A DNA stretch of 64,000 bases from Lotus japonicus (taxonomy: Eukaryota; Streptophyta; Magnoliopsida; Fabales; Fabaceae). A program made the position numbers and the translations under genes. Under the pieces are notes generated by a model that did not search any database, was not told the origin of the DNA, and saw only the letters and a program-made list of their open reading frames with translations. Below are positions 47,288 through 58,310 of this stretch, one piece after another (the first letter of the stretch is position 1; each line of letters opens with the position of its first letter). The stretch is taken from the NCBI RefSeq assembly GCF_012489685.1, contig NC_080046.1, positions 24,569,038 through 24,633,037 on the forward strand. The letters are read 5' to 3'.

Positions 47288-49789
47288 TTAAATTATATTA
47301 ACATTCTCCGCTTTCCCTTCGTTTTCAGCAGCCGCAAAGTATGCAGCGTCGAAGCCTGGAGGATCATCATGGCCGACCAAACCCTCGGTGGTAATCTTCT
47401 TGAAGGCTCCCATTCCGCTGAGATCTATTCCCTCATAAAGGTACTGGACCTGGGCTTTGGCAAGGAAGAAACCGTGGTCGCGCCCGTCCACAACCTCAGC
47501 AGCAGCTTCGACCTCCAACCTCGCTCGAAGGGTTTTGGCTTCATAGGCCGCCTGGGTTTCCATCTCCGCAACAACTTTGTTTTTTGCGGCGAGTTGATTC
47601 CTCACCTCGGCGAGGGACTCGTTCGACAACGCCAACTCGCTGCGCAGGGCCGCTATCTCCTTATCTTTGGCAATACAGGCGGCCCTGCTCACGGCGATCG
47701 CCTTGATCTTCGCCTTCAACTCCTTCTGCAAGTCGTCCCGCTCGTCCTCTAAGTCCTCCATTCTCTCTTCACAAGCGGATAAGTCGGCCTCACGACCGCT
47801 CATCTCGATTCCCAAGTTGGTCAGCTTAGTTATTTGGGCCGTCACCTGAGTCAACAACCTGTCACGCTCTCCGTACGCCTCGAGTGTAGCAAGGCGATAA
47901 CTCTCAGCCTTCCGGCGGAGCTCTTCAACTTCAGCTGCAGAGACCGAATCCTGGGATAACTGGGCAAAGAGGCATCCCACGCGTAGGAGACTCGAGATGG
48001 CTTCTTCTGCCACGCCATCAAGGTCGGAATTCTCAGCTCCTCTCATGTTATCAAAGAAGGGATCAGACAGCACAAAGTCGACGAGAGTAGGTTGCTAGTT
48101 TGGAGGAGGGCTCTCTTCCTCGACAACGTTCAGATGGCTGACGGCAGGAGAACAAGGGCGAGGAGAAGGCGAGACAACAAGGGCTTGATCCTTGTCGTTA
48201 CGAACCGTTTCATTGATTGGGGAGGCCCTGGGAGAGCTTACCTCAGCTTGTTGGGATGTATGGTCAAAAGGGGATGTTGTTTGAGTAGGATCGGGAGCAG
48301 CGTTCTCGGAGACGCCTTGACCAATAGGGGTCTCCTTAAGAAGGGGCGAGGTTTCCACCTCCCCGCCCTTAGGGTTCGGTTCGCTCTCGCCCGCCACGCC
48401 CTGACAAGGAACAGATGACTTGTCGGTTTTGACCCCCTTGGCCTTCTTCTTCTTCTTCTTTAGCAGAGGGATAACAGTTATAGTTCCTCCGCCTGTGCCA
48501 AGATCGGCTTCTTTGGATTTGTGGGAGTCTTTCGCTAAGGAGGAAAGAGTGGTGTTGTTGGTAGAGCCCGGCGCCGACTCGTCAGTCTTAGGAGGAATGA
48601 CGACATCAGGCGTTGGCTCGCTAGACCCAGGAGCTGCAATGTGTGGTGTTTCCCCGCCGGCCTCAGGAGAGGCAGGTTTGACTGTGGATCCTGGCGCGGG
48701 CTCAACCGATGCGGACCCGCGTACCCGTTTCTTTGGGGAGGGGGCGGTGGTCCCGGTGTCGGCATCCACAGCAGTGCGTTTCCTCTTACTTCCGCTGGTA
48801 TTGAAGACGGGAGGAAATTCGAAAGTTTTGGCGGCCAGGGCGCGCTCCAGTTCGGTTTAAGTAAAATTCATTCCTCCCAGGAGTGAACCAAGGGTGTTCT
48901 TGCGAGCGGCCTCGAGCAATTGGGAGCACTCAAGGACCGGAAGCCCAGCGAGAAAGCTAAGGACGATTTTATCTCCATCACTCAGCGATGCATCTGATGG
49001 CGGCTGAACATCGCGGGGGCTCTTGGTCCAGTAGAAGGGAAACAGGGCAGTCCCGTCCCGAAGGGTGAAAGCTTCAGGATGAGTGGGATGCACGGTTATA
49101 CGGAAGTACCGGCGTCCAGGTCCCATCTTGACGTTGCTCTTGTAGGGGTGGAGACGCTGGCGGCCTGTGCGTGATTTCAGGGAAACCCACCCTGGGGTTT
49201 TGGTTTTTAAAGACTTCGGCTCCACGACGTAGAAGTAAAAGAAGTGAGAGGTTTTTGGTTCAAGGCCAACGACATCATAGAGAATTTCAAAACAATGAAC
49301 GAAGGCCCAGGCGTTCTGATGTAGTTGGCAGGGGGCCACATTGATTTCCCTCGTAACTTGGCGAAGGAAGGGGGAGAAGGGTAGTTTGATTCCCAGGTCG
49401 AGGAATAGATATTCGTAGACATAAAAGAAGTGGGGTCTCTCCACACCATGGTCAATCGCACAGTGCTGCCAGGGCCGGTGAATCGATAGGCATCTCCTGG
49501 TGACAAGAACCTCTTCGAGAGATTTCTCGTAGCAAAACCCACCAGCCTGGCGGGCCATCTCAGTAACAGACTCATCGGAGGACAATTCGGAAGTTTGGCA
49601 AATGGCCTTTTGAATGGGGGTTTTATCCGCGGACTCTGGAAGTGTGGCAAACACCCAACGTCAGAAGGCAGTGATTTCCCCCTCGCCCAGGGGAAGTCCT
49701 CCGGAGGGAGGAAGGTCAACTGGAGGCAGAGGCATAGGAGCCATGCTTCGGGATCGAGAAGATTTTTTAGTATGGCGTGGGGAAGTCAT
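47288..49789 (-). pseudogene. Antisense ORF of the Tat-like element: Transposase_28-type domain plus coiled coil
   Basis: One minus-strand frame of 834 codons including the final stop, from ATG at 49789. It is broken by only three stops (TGA 49661-49663, TAA 48857-48859, TAG 48095-48097), with no frameshift. The first part (about residues 43-250) contains YEYLFLDLGIKLPFSPFLRQ, APCQLHQNAWAFVHCFEILY and GWVSLKSRTG, resembling the 'putative gypsy type transposon' family (PF04195). A Pro/Ser/Thr-rich basic middle with a KRKR motif follows, then a long coiled coil (AEVEELRRKAESYRLATLEA to AETLRARLE-type heptads) and an acidic end. Extra antisense ORFs downstream of pol are documented in Tat-lineage elements; their role is unknown. 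Each stop lies one C-to-T change from a sense codon, which fits decay by cytosine deamination. Confidence 0.75.
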
Positions 49790-50435
49790 TCTTGCAAAAG
49801 GAGAAGAGTGGAGTGAAGATGGGATAGGGTGCTAGGGTGTCAAATTTGGCAGGTTATGAGGATTTCAGAAGTTGTGAATGATGGAATAAGGGGATTTATA
49901 ATTAAAAGTGAGTAGCGGTTGGGAAATCGTGTCCCATCGCGGTAAGGTGAAATGATTACACTAGGAGAACGTGACGCGTTTTTTGGGGGAATGGGAACGA
50001 CACAATAAGTGAAAAGTTGCAACCGCTGAAGTTCACTGGTTTAAATTCAAATTGACAGACTTTATTGTGATTTGAAGGGACATATCGGAGATAGCGGTTA
50101 AGATTCTGTAGATTCGTTGGACTTTGTGTTATCCTAATGCGTTACATGTGGCTTACACACGTCAATTCATCATGGTCCACAACGATCATTGCTGGAACGA
50201 GGCGAGGGACCCAAGCGCTAACGCCACAAGCCAACTTGTGGACTCGTAGGATCGAGGGAATTCGCTAGGAAGATCAAAGAATTAGTCTTAGGCTCTAACT
50301 ATCAAGCCATGTTGGCAATTGTTTTAAGTCATTAGATTTCGGCTTTAGGTAGCTTACTCATGACCGCCGTTTTGTATTTTTTCTTAAAAGACACACTCAA
50401 CTCTCATGCTTCGAGCTCGGTGTCTTGTGGACTTG
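49790..50435 (+). other. 3' untranslated region of the Tat-like element
   Basis: Carries the presumed minus-strand promoter of the antisense ORF. No coding frame. No polypurine tract is evident before 50436, where the DNA reads TGTCTTGTGGACTTG. Confidence 0.5.
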
Positions 50436-50753
50436 TGGACTGGGCGAGACCCTAGGGTCCCTCGCCTAGGCGCCAGCCCGGAGCGACGTACGGGCCAGAA
50501 AATTGGGCCTCCTCCCGGGAGGCCCAACTAGCCCAATAAGAGAAGTTATGGGGCGCCAAGCCCAACCCCCGAATCTATAAATAGGGGACGGTTACCAATT
50601 GTAAGGGACTCTTAGCTCATTTGAGAAATACAAACTTGAAATTCAGTTACTTTCTCTCTCTAAGCAGTTACACTCTTACTCTCTCTAGATTCTCACATCA
50701 CAATCCTCTCACTATGGGTACCGTACCTCATCTCTATGTTCTTGGATAGAACA
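50436..50753 (+). repeat. 3' LTR of the Tat-like element
   Basis: 318 bp, same ends as 32736-33055, with a TATAAATAGGGG motif at about 50576-50587. Confidence 0.85.
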
Positions 50754-50758
50754 CTTTC

Positions 50759-51860
50759 ATTACTCATCCCGACAATGGTGGCCATGTCGTCGAGGGTACT
50801 CCTATATTTGGCAAAGCAACCCTACTCTTTGAATAGTACCATGCAAAACTTTTTGTACGTGCTCCATTTTACACTTCACAAATGATCTTTTGGTAATAAT
50901 CAGGGTATCATCACTGCTGACTGTCATTAGACTAATCATTATGATATTTGAATATCACATTAAGTGGGTATACCTCTCTCAACAAATCATTCTCCATATA
51001 CACTGTCCATAGATTGAACTCTTGACTAAATGTTTAAGGAGTTCAACTATCTACTAACTGTACTAGACTTGTCCATTCGCTCTATGATCTAGGTTCCTTA
51101 TATTTATCTCTACTCATTTATATGATTGCATCTATGATTTCATTTAAACCTATATGATTGCATCTATGATTTCATTAACATTCTCTATATCTTAACTCCA
51201 ACTTATTACCAATTGAAATGCTAACAAACAACAAACAAGTCACACCCATGTAATGGCCCATATCACAGAATACAATTGTTCTTATATGGTGCAGAACAAA
51301 GGTGAAAGGCACATGAGCCATGAGATTGTTTTAAACACCAATGTGACAAGCCCAATCAATAATGTTACACACCTACCAATATAGTGTTGTTGTCAATACT
51401 GCACAACATGCACTTGCAATAAATTTCATGCTAGCTAGCCATAGCCAGATATTGCTAAATTTCGTGCCAACATTGGAGAGGTTTTTGTTAGAATGACACT
51501 TAAAAAAGAACGGAGGGAGTAGTCAAGACGATATAGTCTTTTACATGACAAGAAGATGAGCATGGAAGATTCGTACTTATAATTCAAGATTCAGATGAAG
51601 AAAAAGGGAGTTTGACACTGACAATGAGAAAAGTAATTGTTCAATAAACTTAATTTGCCAAAGAAGAAGTAACACATGGAAGCGCGTGAGGGCTTGAAAG
51701 GTGGCTACCACAGAACTTGGTTTTCCAAACATGGACTGGCTTTGTCACAAAGTAAGTAACGTGATGTAAAGGAATTCGGAGTGGGGATAGACTAGGCCGC
51801 TCATAGGAACTTATAGCTAGCCTAGTCTATATCAGACTCAAATTAAGTTAGACTATTTCC
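50759..51860. other. Intergenic, no gene seen
   Basis: AT-rich DNA. A 33-bp duplication of the TATATGATTGCATCTATG phrase lies at about 51119-51178. GAACGGAGGGAGTAG at about 51508-51522 looks like one end of a Stowaway-type MITE; the other end was not found. Confidence 0.45.
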
Positions 51861-51861
51861 G

Positions 51862-51975
51862 TAGGATAGTTCATGTGGTATGAGCTGAGGACATGTGGGT
51901 TGGGTATGGAAGGTTCAGGGATCGATTCGTGGTGGATGCAATTTATCTTTCCAATGTATTAAAAATATTAAGTTG
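51862..51975 (+). mobile_element. SINE-like element
   Basis: A tRNA-like head (GATAGTTCATGTGGTATGAG as A box, AGGGATCGATTC as B box) is followed by the tail ATGCAATTTATCTTTCCAATG and an A-rich end. The same order and the same tail recur at 58985-59090, so this is a dispersed family. Confidence 0.55.
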
Positions 51976-51991
51976 GACCAAGTTAATAAAT

Positions 51992-52127
51992 AAATAAAAC
52001 TAAAGCTTTCTAAAAATCTATTTAATTACAACGACTAGACTTATACCATCCAAAAGTATAAATAAAACTAAAGCTTTCTAAAAATCTATTTAATTACAAC
52101 GACTAGACTTATACCATCCAAAAGTCA
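51992..52127. repeat. 68-bp tandem duplication
   Basis: Two adjacent copies, beginning at 51992 and 52060, of a unit AAATAAAACTAAAGCTTTC...CCATCCAAAAGT. They appear identical, so the duplication is recent. Confidence 0.85.
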
Positions 52128-54060
52128 TATAAGTCTAATAAGTCAGGTTTGTCGCGTTGTAAAGCATTTTTGCATGCCCACTTTGCTCTAGCACAACACC
52201 TGTTCTCTATCTCTCCAACATTGCTCGCCTTTTTTTTCAAGCCTCCCTTCCTCCCTGAGGAGGCGGGGAGGGGGCAAGGAGGGTTTTTTGTTACACTTAG
52301 GGATTTCATACTCTTAGACAATGTTTTCTTCTCTCTATATAATAGCTCTTTATCCTCTAGGTTGTAGTTCCCCATACTCCCTTTTTACTTGTCTTTCAGT
52401 CCACTTACTCCACAACTACCCACTACCACCACCACATCCATTGTTCCTGCTACCATCTTCGCCTCCACCTCCACCTTCCTCTTCCTCCTCTGTTTTGTTC
52501 CACATCAATTTGTGTTCTTACCGTAGTCTTTTCTCCGTCTGTGTTATCTCTAGAGTAAGCTTACTTCATTTGATGTCGTCATAGCAGCGTTATTGGCCCA
52601 TGGGAGTAGCACAATTGCTAGTAGAGCCGCATGGGTTGCATAAATGGAGCGTGAATTAAAATAGAAAAAAATTAATTTTCGCTCCGAAGTTTATTAGCTT
52701 AATTCTTTTATGACTCTTGGGGTTCTAGATTTAGCTTAAAACTTTAGTGTTTTAGCTCCATTCATAAGTGAACATGTTCTGTTCTTAATTTTCTTATCTT
52801 ATTGCATTGTAGTGTCACTCTTTGTAATTCTGTTCCACACATAATGTTAGTATTGTTGGGCAACCTCTTGGATTTTAATTAAAAAATTAGTCTATTTAAG
52901 AAATTATAATATAATTTAAATTATTCATATTATTGGTAGATTAGATTTCTATTATACTTCTCCACAAAATATACATATAATTGACATGCTTATAGATTTA
53001 AACAGTCTGAGATAAGCATACAATACTTATGAAATAGTCTTATTTCCCATTTAAATACCTTGCAACGAAAATATGACTTTAAATAGGCTTTCACACCTTA
53101 AGGAATTCCAATATATCAGCTTATAATATTGTTGGCTTGATTATACATATATTTGTTTTAGTATACTTAGCTTATTAGCCTATAAGTCTGTTGGCCTATT
53201 TAAATTTCATATTTTGAAACATATATTAGATATTTAAGAAGACCATACCAGACTAAAATTTGTAAGTAGGTCAAACTTATTTACATCACATATGTTAATA
53301 TGGGTTGAAATCCACGAGTTAACTCAACCCTGCTTAAATCGGTTGGTTGGGTTGGTAAAAATGTAACTCACAAAGACCTCAAGCTATTTTAGCCCACCTC
53401 ATCAAACCCACTAACCCAAATGAGTTACGGTTGGGTCTCTTCTATGATAAAAGATTCCCAAAAAGTTTCTAATCATCCGACTCAAACAATCTAACAAAAT
53501 AAAATAGAAACAATAAACCTTTGAATATGACTGCACATATAGCATAAAATTAAATGAACACTATAAGTCATATAGCAAGTCTAGAGCCAACATCAACATA
53601 TATTAGCAAAATTTAAACCCAGCCACATCCTTGTGTTACTTGTGTCGCATGATGTGGAGGAGGAAGAAGATGGTGAGGAAGAGAGGAAGAAGAAGAGAGA
53701 ACCGAGAGGAGAAGAAGAAGGTGAGGGAGAGAAGAAGAATATGAGGTTGTGACGACATAGCTGACAGAGGCCGCGGGGCTGGGTTGCACACGGTGGAAGG
53801 AACAGCGGCAGCGGTGCTCTAACAGTGGGGCCACAGCGGCTCAATGAGGAAGAAGAAGGGAAAATGAATTAAAAGAAAGTAGATCAGAAAATGAGAGCAC
53901 GAGGTTGAGAAACGCGGTGGCTTCTGGGTTGTCCGGCGGTGCTGGATGTGCACGGTGGGACAGCAGCGGCGGCGCGCGGCACGTTGAGGAGAAGGTGCGG
54001 CGACAACGACAGTGTGTAGAAGGAAGGAGAAAAGAAAAAATAAAAATAAAGGTTAGGTCA
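52128..54060. other. Intergenic, no gene supported
   Basis: A pyrimidine-rich stretch (52370-52500) and a purine-rich stretch (53650-53740) give low-complexity frames on one strand. 53740-54010 is GC-richer with GGCGGC-type words and could be an old gag remnant. Nothing recognisable. Confidence 0.4.
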
Positions 54061-54087
54061 AAGGATCAGAACTAACTTGTGATACCA

Positions 54088-54251
54088 TGAAAGAATTGTA
54101 TTCCGTCATTATTATTGATACTTAACAACGTATTTATATAATTTTTTGATTAAAACAATAAATTTAAACAAATTTAAACCTATACGTAATTACATAAATA
54201 CAAAAATAAATAAAGAATAATCTAATATAATATTCTTATTATATTCTAACA
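54088..54251 (-). mobile_element. Short copia-type LTR with primer-binding site
   Basis: On the minus strand it starts TGTTAGAATATAATAAGAAT, a common dicot copia LTR start, and ends ATTCTTTCA. It is followed by TGGTATCACAAGTTAG, a methionine-tRNA-type primer site (54072-54087). It is 164 bp long. No second LTR was found. It lies about 390 bp upstream of the MIR390 TATA box. Confidence 0.5.
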
Positions 54252-54590
54252 GTAATTTTGTGGTTCATGAATCAAATACGGTATAAAGTTCTCTCTTGTG
54301 GACAAACATATGCACATATATTATGGCTTGTTGAGAAAGGGGAAACAGAAAAAGTAAAAATAAGAAATATACATACTGTAGTCGGCAGCGTAGAAGGTCA
54401 AGAAATACGTAGCAGCGATTAAAAAACTGTTGGTGTCTTAAGCTATTTGAAAAACAGAAGCAGCAGCACTCATTGTGTTGTGCTGTGTTTCTAGCTAGGT
54501 AGCTCATTTTACCAAGCAGTCTAATTAAGATGTTGCTTCTGCTTTCATGATGCAATTAAAACCCTTTTCTCATTTTTTCCAAACACACTC

Positions 54591-54613
54591 TAATTAATTA
54601 ATTAATTAATTAA
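54591..54613. repeat. (TTAA)n microsatellite
   Basis: A pure run of TAAT/ATTA tetranucleotides, 23 bp, just upstream of the MIR390 promoter. Confidence 0.85.
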
Positions 54614-54640
54614 ATAATTTCTTTATTTCCATTCCACGTC

Positions 54641-54650
54641 CTATAAAAGG
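54641..54650 (+). promoter_or_regulatory. TATA box of the MIR390-like gene
   Basis: CTATAAAAGG lies 119 bp before the hairpin and is followed by a CT-rich leader (TTCCTTCCTCACCCTCCTC). This arrangement is typical of plant Pol II MIR promoters and their pri-miRNA 5' ends. Confidence 0.6.
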
Positions 54651-54757
54651 GCTTAACTCTACCCTCCATTATCTTATTCCTTCCTCACCCTCCTCATTCC
54701 CATTCTCTTTCTCTGCTTCTGATTTCTTTCTTCAGTCTTCAACATATAAGAGTATAG

Positions 54758-54880
54758 GAAAATCTGTAAAGCTCAGGAGGGATATCGCCATTTAAAGTGA
54801 CACACTTAATTACTTAAACCATGATGTATGGTTTCGTGTACTTTGTTGGCGTTATCCATCCTGAGTTCCATGGATTCTTC
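54758..54880 (+). ncRNA. MIR390: MIR390-type microRNA precursor
   Basis: A hairpin with the miR390 sequence on the 5' arm (54769-54789) and its star on the 3' arm (54850-54870). The arm reads AAGCTCAGGAGGGATATCGC then C; canonical plant miR390 has G where the 17th base here is T. The star arm reads CGTTATCCATCCTGAGTTCC then A, also with one change (T for C), leaving a U-U mismatch at that point but an otherwise well-paired duplex with the usual G-A mismatch at position 11. The stem extends below the duplex (GAAAATC with GATTCTTC). miR390 loads AGO7 and cuts TAS3 RNA to start tasiRNAs that repress auxin response factors ARF2/3/4. A variant functional copy or an early pseudogene are both possible. 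Confidence 0.88.
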
Positions 54881-55934
54881 TTGGTAAAATTTAGCATCAC
54901 ATGTTGTTAATTGCAACGTAACCAACATATGTATCGTTCCTAGACAATACTCTTCTTTGCATAGAAACTCACTGAAAACTCACCCTATAAATTTTCAAAA
55001 ATATTTAATTCTTATTCTCCCACTCTCTCTCACAATTACTTAACTATTCTGCTAGTTATGATCATTGCTCGACCAAAATTCAAGATCTAGATGTATGATG
55101 ACGGTTAGAAGTTTTACGGATTTGACCTTCATATGCTATGTTTTGACAGTGCTTTTTTTTTGGAATTTCATTATTATGGATTTTTCTCACCACTCCTTAT
55201 ATCCCAGGTTATAGTCATGCTACCTCTCTTTTTTATTTTCTTCTTCGATCTGTGTTTGCTCTTCTGATCTGATTTTTGTCAAAACAAAAATATGGTGAAC
55301 CAACCAAGGGTTTTGAACTTTGTGAGTTTGTGGTTTTTTTCTTTGGACTAATTAATATTCCTTCTAGTACATGTTAATTAAATTTTGCATTTAAGAATTT
55401 TTATATTCATCTCTTTATGTATGCAAAGATTTTATTAAAACTTGTTGATATTTGTCAAGAAAGAAACACAAATACACAATGGTAATAGTAATTTCAATAT
55501 CTTTATTGCTAACAATTTCAATATGTGATTTAATTTAATATGTAGCTTAATTTTCATCCCATTCTTTCAGTGCAGCTGATTCACTGTTCTCAAGTTTTTC
55601 TAGCAATTTCTTTTGGAGTTTTGACTCATTTACGTTCAAATATCTCATCTATTTCATTTTCACATATTATCTCTTTTCTTATCAAATCACTGATTAATTT
55701 ATTATTTTATATGTCATTTCTTTCTTTTACCTCTCTCCCAAATGGGTCTGGTGGATGAATTATTATCGTTTTTATATATTGCTGCTACATGGTTTCTCAC
55801 AGATATCTTAAAAATTAAAACCAGTTACTGTCTAATGCGGCTTGGCATGTTGAATGATGCATAAAATGATGGGATTTTTAGCAGGGGATGCAGTTGGGAG
55901 TATTCTAATCACATTTGGAAGAATTATAATTTTT
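54881..55934. other. Downstream of the MIR390-like hairpin, no gene seen
   Basis: Probably includes the 3' part of the primary transcript. AT-rich, with short frames only (for example 55570-55758). Confidence 0.4.
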
Positions 55935-56070
55935 TTTATAGGAAAATGTTAGTTGTTAGTAATGTTAGTAAATTAGTTCCTTCACTATACTAAAATTTAA
56001 ACCTTGACCTCTTCATCCTTCATTCTCCTCAACCCTTATGTCTCTAGCTAGCTCTTACCCTCGAGGAATT
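55935..56070 (-). mobile_element. SINE-like element, reverse orientation
   Basis: Its reverse complement resembles 20840-20945: AGCTAGAGACATAAGGGTTG, GAGGTCAAGGTTTAAATTTT and ACTAACAACTAACATTTTCC in the same order. Confidence 0.5.
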
Positions 56071-57880
56071 ATAATTATAGCGTGTGTTTTCTTCTAAGGC
56101 TTTGCTTTCCACCAGAAAAACACACATTCTAATCTAAATGGAGAAGTGCATTTTTAAAATTCTTGCTACAATTAATTCTAAGTCAAAATTAATCATGGGA
56201 AGAAATTATTTTTTAAGTATCAAATTTGATAGAAACAAGATTTTGTGGCGTTTATTAGTGTTGAATTTCATGCAAGTTCAAACACATACTAAAATTGTAT
56301 GGCTTTGTATTGTACTATTCTTTGCTAACCACGATCCGAACATCTTATTTGTCAGGAATAATCTCTCATAACTTGAACTATTGAGTTAAGAATCACTAAA
56401 ATATTTTTGTATCACTCGACCTAAGACCTTATACATTATCTTAATTATTTGTTGAATAAATTTTCATTTTGCATCAATTAAAGACCGTCCTCATCTAGTG
56501 AGAGGTATGATGATAAAAAAATATCAGAGATATATACAATAGCAATATAATGAGAAAAGAAAATAAAAAAGCAATATAAAGATTAAATGTGTGAAAATAA
56601 TATGAAAATAAAAAGAAAATTATGTGTGAAACTGTGAATAAATTAAAACACTATTTTTTTTATTTGTAATATAGCTATGCCACAAGCTTCATAGCTTAAA
56701 TTCATTATTAATGATGTACACAACACAACTTCTCACTGAACAATATACACATAACACATGTTCATCTATATAGTGTATTCAATTCTTTTTTTTAATTAGA
56801 ATAGCTTTAACAAAAATCAAATTGCATATTACATTGTTATAGAGTCGTTCAGATACATTATCATGAGTTAACCATTTAGAATGTTTATATAATCCATTAT
56901 TTATTTACTAGTAGAGTGTTTTTATTTGTTTTTACCACTACTCCTACATTTGTTTTCTGGAAAAGATGGTGAAGAGTAATGAGTTAGTTGGATTTTAATG
57001 GCGAGTTCTGAGCGTAGCAGTCTTTCTCTTTCTAGACAAAAGTGAAACCCTAACATTTTTGCCTCGGAACTAGAAAACTATCTAGGCCTTCCTTCCATGA
57101 TATTCGACTGCAATTTCTTCAGAACTTTTTTCCGGTGATCATAAATGGTAGGTTAGTTACTGTGTGGATGTTGACTTGTTTCCAACTCTTGTCGTTTTCC
57201 TTTCTACCTATAATTACCATTTTCATAACCTCCATCATTAAATTTCCATTAGAAATAAAGTAAATAGACACCAGCAGTAATCCCCTTCAATACATGTGGT
57301 TTCTTTTTATAAGCCATGACATATATATTGAAAGGGAGGAAAGTTTTAAACATAATTCGAACCAATCAATTCTATTAAGGTCCGTCAAAATTGAATTTCA
57401 GGTATGTATTTTTACCCAAACCAAATTAACTTGACGATGTTCGGGTTGGATGAAATTAGTTTAGCAAATCGTCATTAAAGTAATAATAAATCTAGAATAT
57501 TAAAAATAAAAGAATTATTAAATATTCCAAAAAAGAACAACAATAAGACCACAACAATGAAGGCTGGAGAAAAACAGTCAACTGAAAAAGCAACAGGAAT
57601 GGCTCGACCAAGTAGCTGGAATGGCTACTCGAACATGGTCGTGGTGGCTTGACGGTGGTGGAATGCTTCACTCAAACAATGGATTGAATGACTCCAATGT
57701 AGACTGGAACAGGAATCGTGGTGGACTGGTGGTTGCTCAAACGAACGAAGCAAACTCCCTCCTTGGACGAGCACGAGGCTTAGTCAAGTAGAACCGGGTT
57801 GCGCTGCTTGATGCTCCGATCGAAAACAAATCAGTGGGGCCTTCTTTTTATTTTCTTTTTACCCCGATTCTTTCTATATT
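56071..57880. other. Intergenic, no gene seen
   Basis: Mostly AT-rich. About 57590-57830 has repeated TGG/GTGG words of unknown origin. A 77-codon frame at 56138-56371 resembles nothing known. Confidence 0.4.
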
Positions 57881-57889
57881 CTAAGGAAA

Positions 57890-58310
57890 TTATTTCAGTA
57901 AATAGCAGAATTATGGATAGGGGATTCAGTTTCAAGTGGTGGGATCATATTCATATATAATAGTAGAATCCCGTCTCCTTAAAGGAGCGATCTCTCCCTC
58001 AAAGTAGAACGATAATAATCGAAGACAGCGGCTCCACTCCAGAGCAATGCCATGACCCGGTCAAGAGCCTTCCATGCGGATTCCTTCAAAGAGAAAGAGA
58101 GTTTGTATTCCCGGTATCAATGCAAAAACTTCCTGGTCCGGGAACAAGAGCAATTCTTGGTCCCACCAAACCATGCCATGAATAGTCGACTCAACACTAC
58201 AATGGGAGGTGAAAGGCGACAACTAGGGCTCTTGGAGGTTTTTCACAAATTTCTCAATTTCATGGTGGGTGCTTGGGATTACTATTCAGAACTAGGGGGA
58301 TAGCCTTTCA
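57890..58310. other. Compositionally distinct block, possibly organelle-derived
   Basis: GC-richer than its surroundings with an 83-codon frame (58052-58303, MTRSRAFHADSFKEKES). Base composition and phrases such as CCTTAAAGGAGCGATCTCTC look like plant mitochondrial intergenic DNA, but I could not name a mitochondrial gene in it. Confidence 0.25.

Larger units (their letters stand above)
32736..50753 (+). mobile_element. Old Tat-like Ty3/gypsy element with antisense ORF, split by a nested insertion
   Basis: LTRs of about 320 bp (32736-33055 and 50436-50753), both starting TGGACTGGGCGAGACC and ending TTGGATAGAACA, are flanked by perfect duplications CTTTC (32731-32735 and 50754-50758). About a dozen substitutions and a 2-bp indel between the LTRs indicate some age. 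The body without the nested element is about 7.7 kb: gag, protease, a truncated pol start, a repeat-rich region and a large antisense ORF. RT, RNase H and integrase are absent. The gag C-motif, the INTIAGGF motif and the antisense ORF are typical of the Tat lineage. No convincing polypurine tract precedes the 3' LTR. Confidence 0.85.

Noticed and set aside
47369..49835. Plus-strand frames of 60-146 codons
   Set aside because: Shadows of the antisense ORF of the Tat-like element.
52321..52584. Frame with Pro/Ser-rich low-complexity residues
   Set aside because: Lies on a pyrimidine-rich tract; no conserved motif, signal or splice context.
53593..53844. Ser/Pro-rich minus-strand frames
   Set aside because: They arise from a GA-rich tract read on the other strand; low complexity only.
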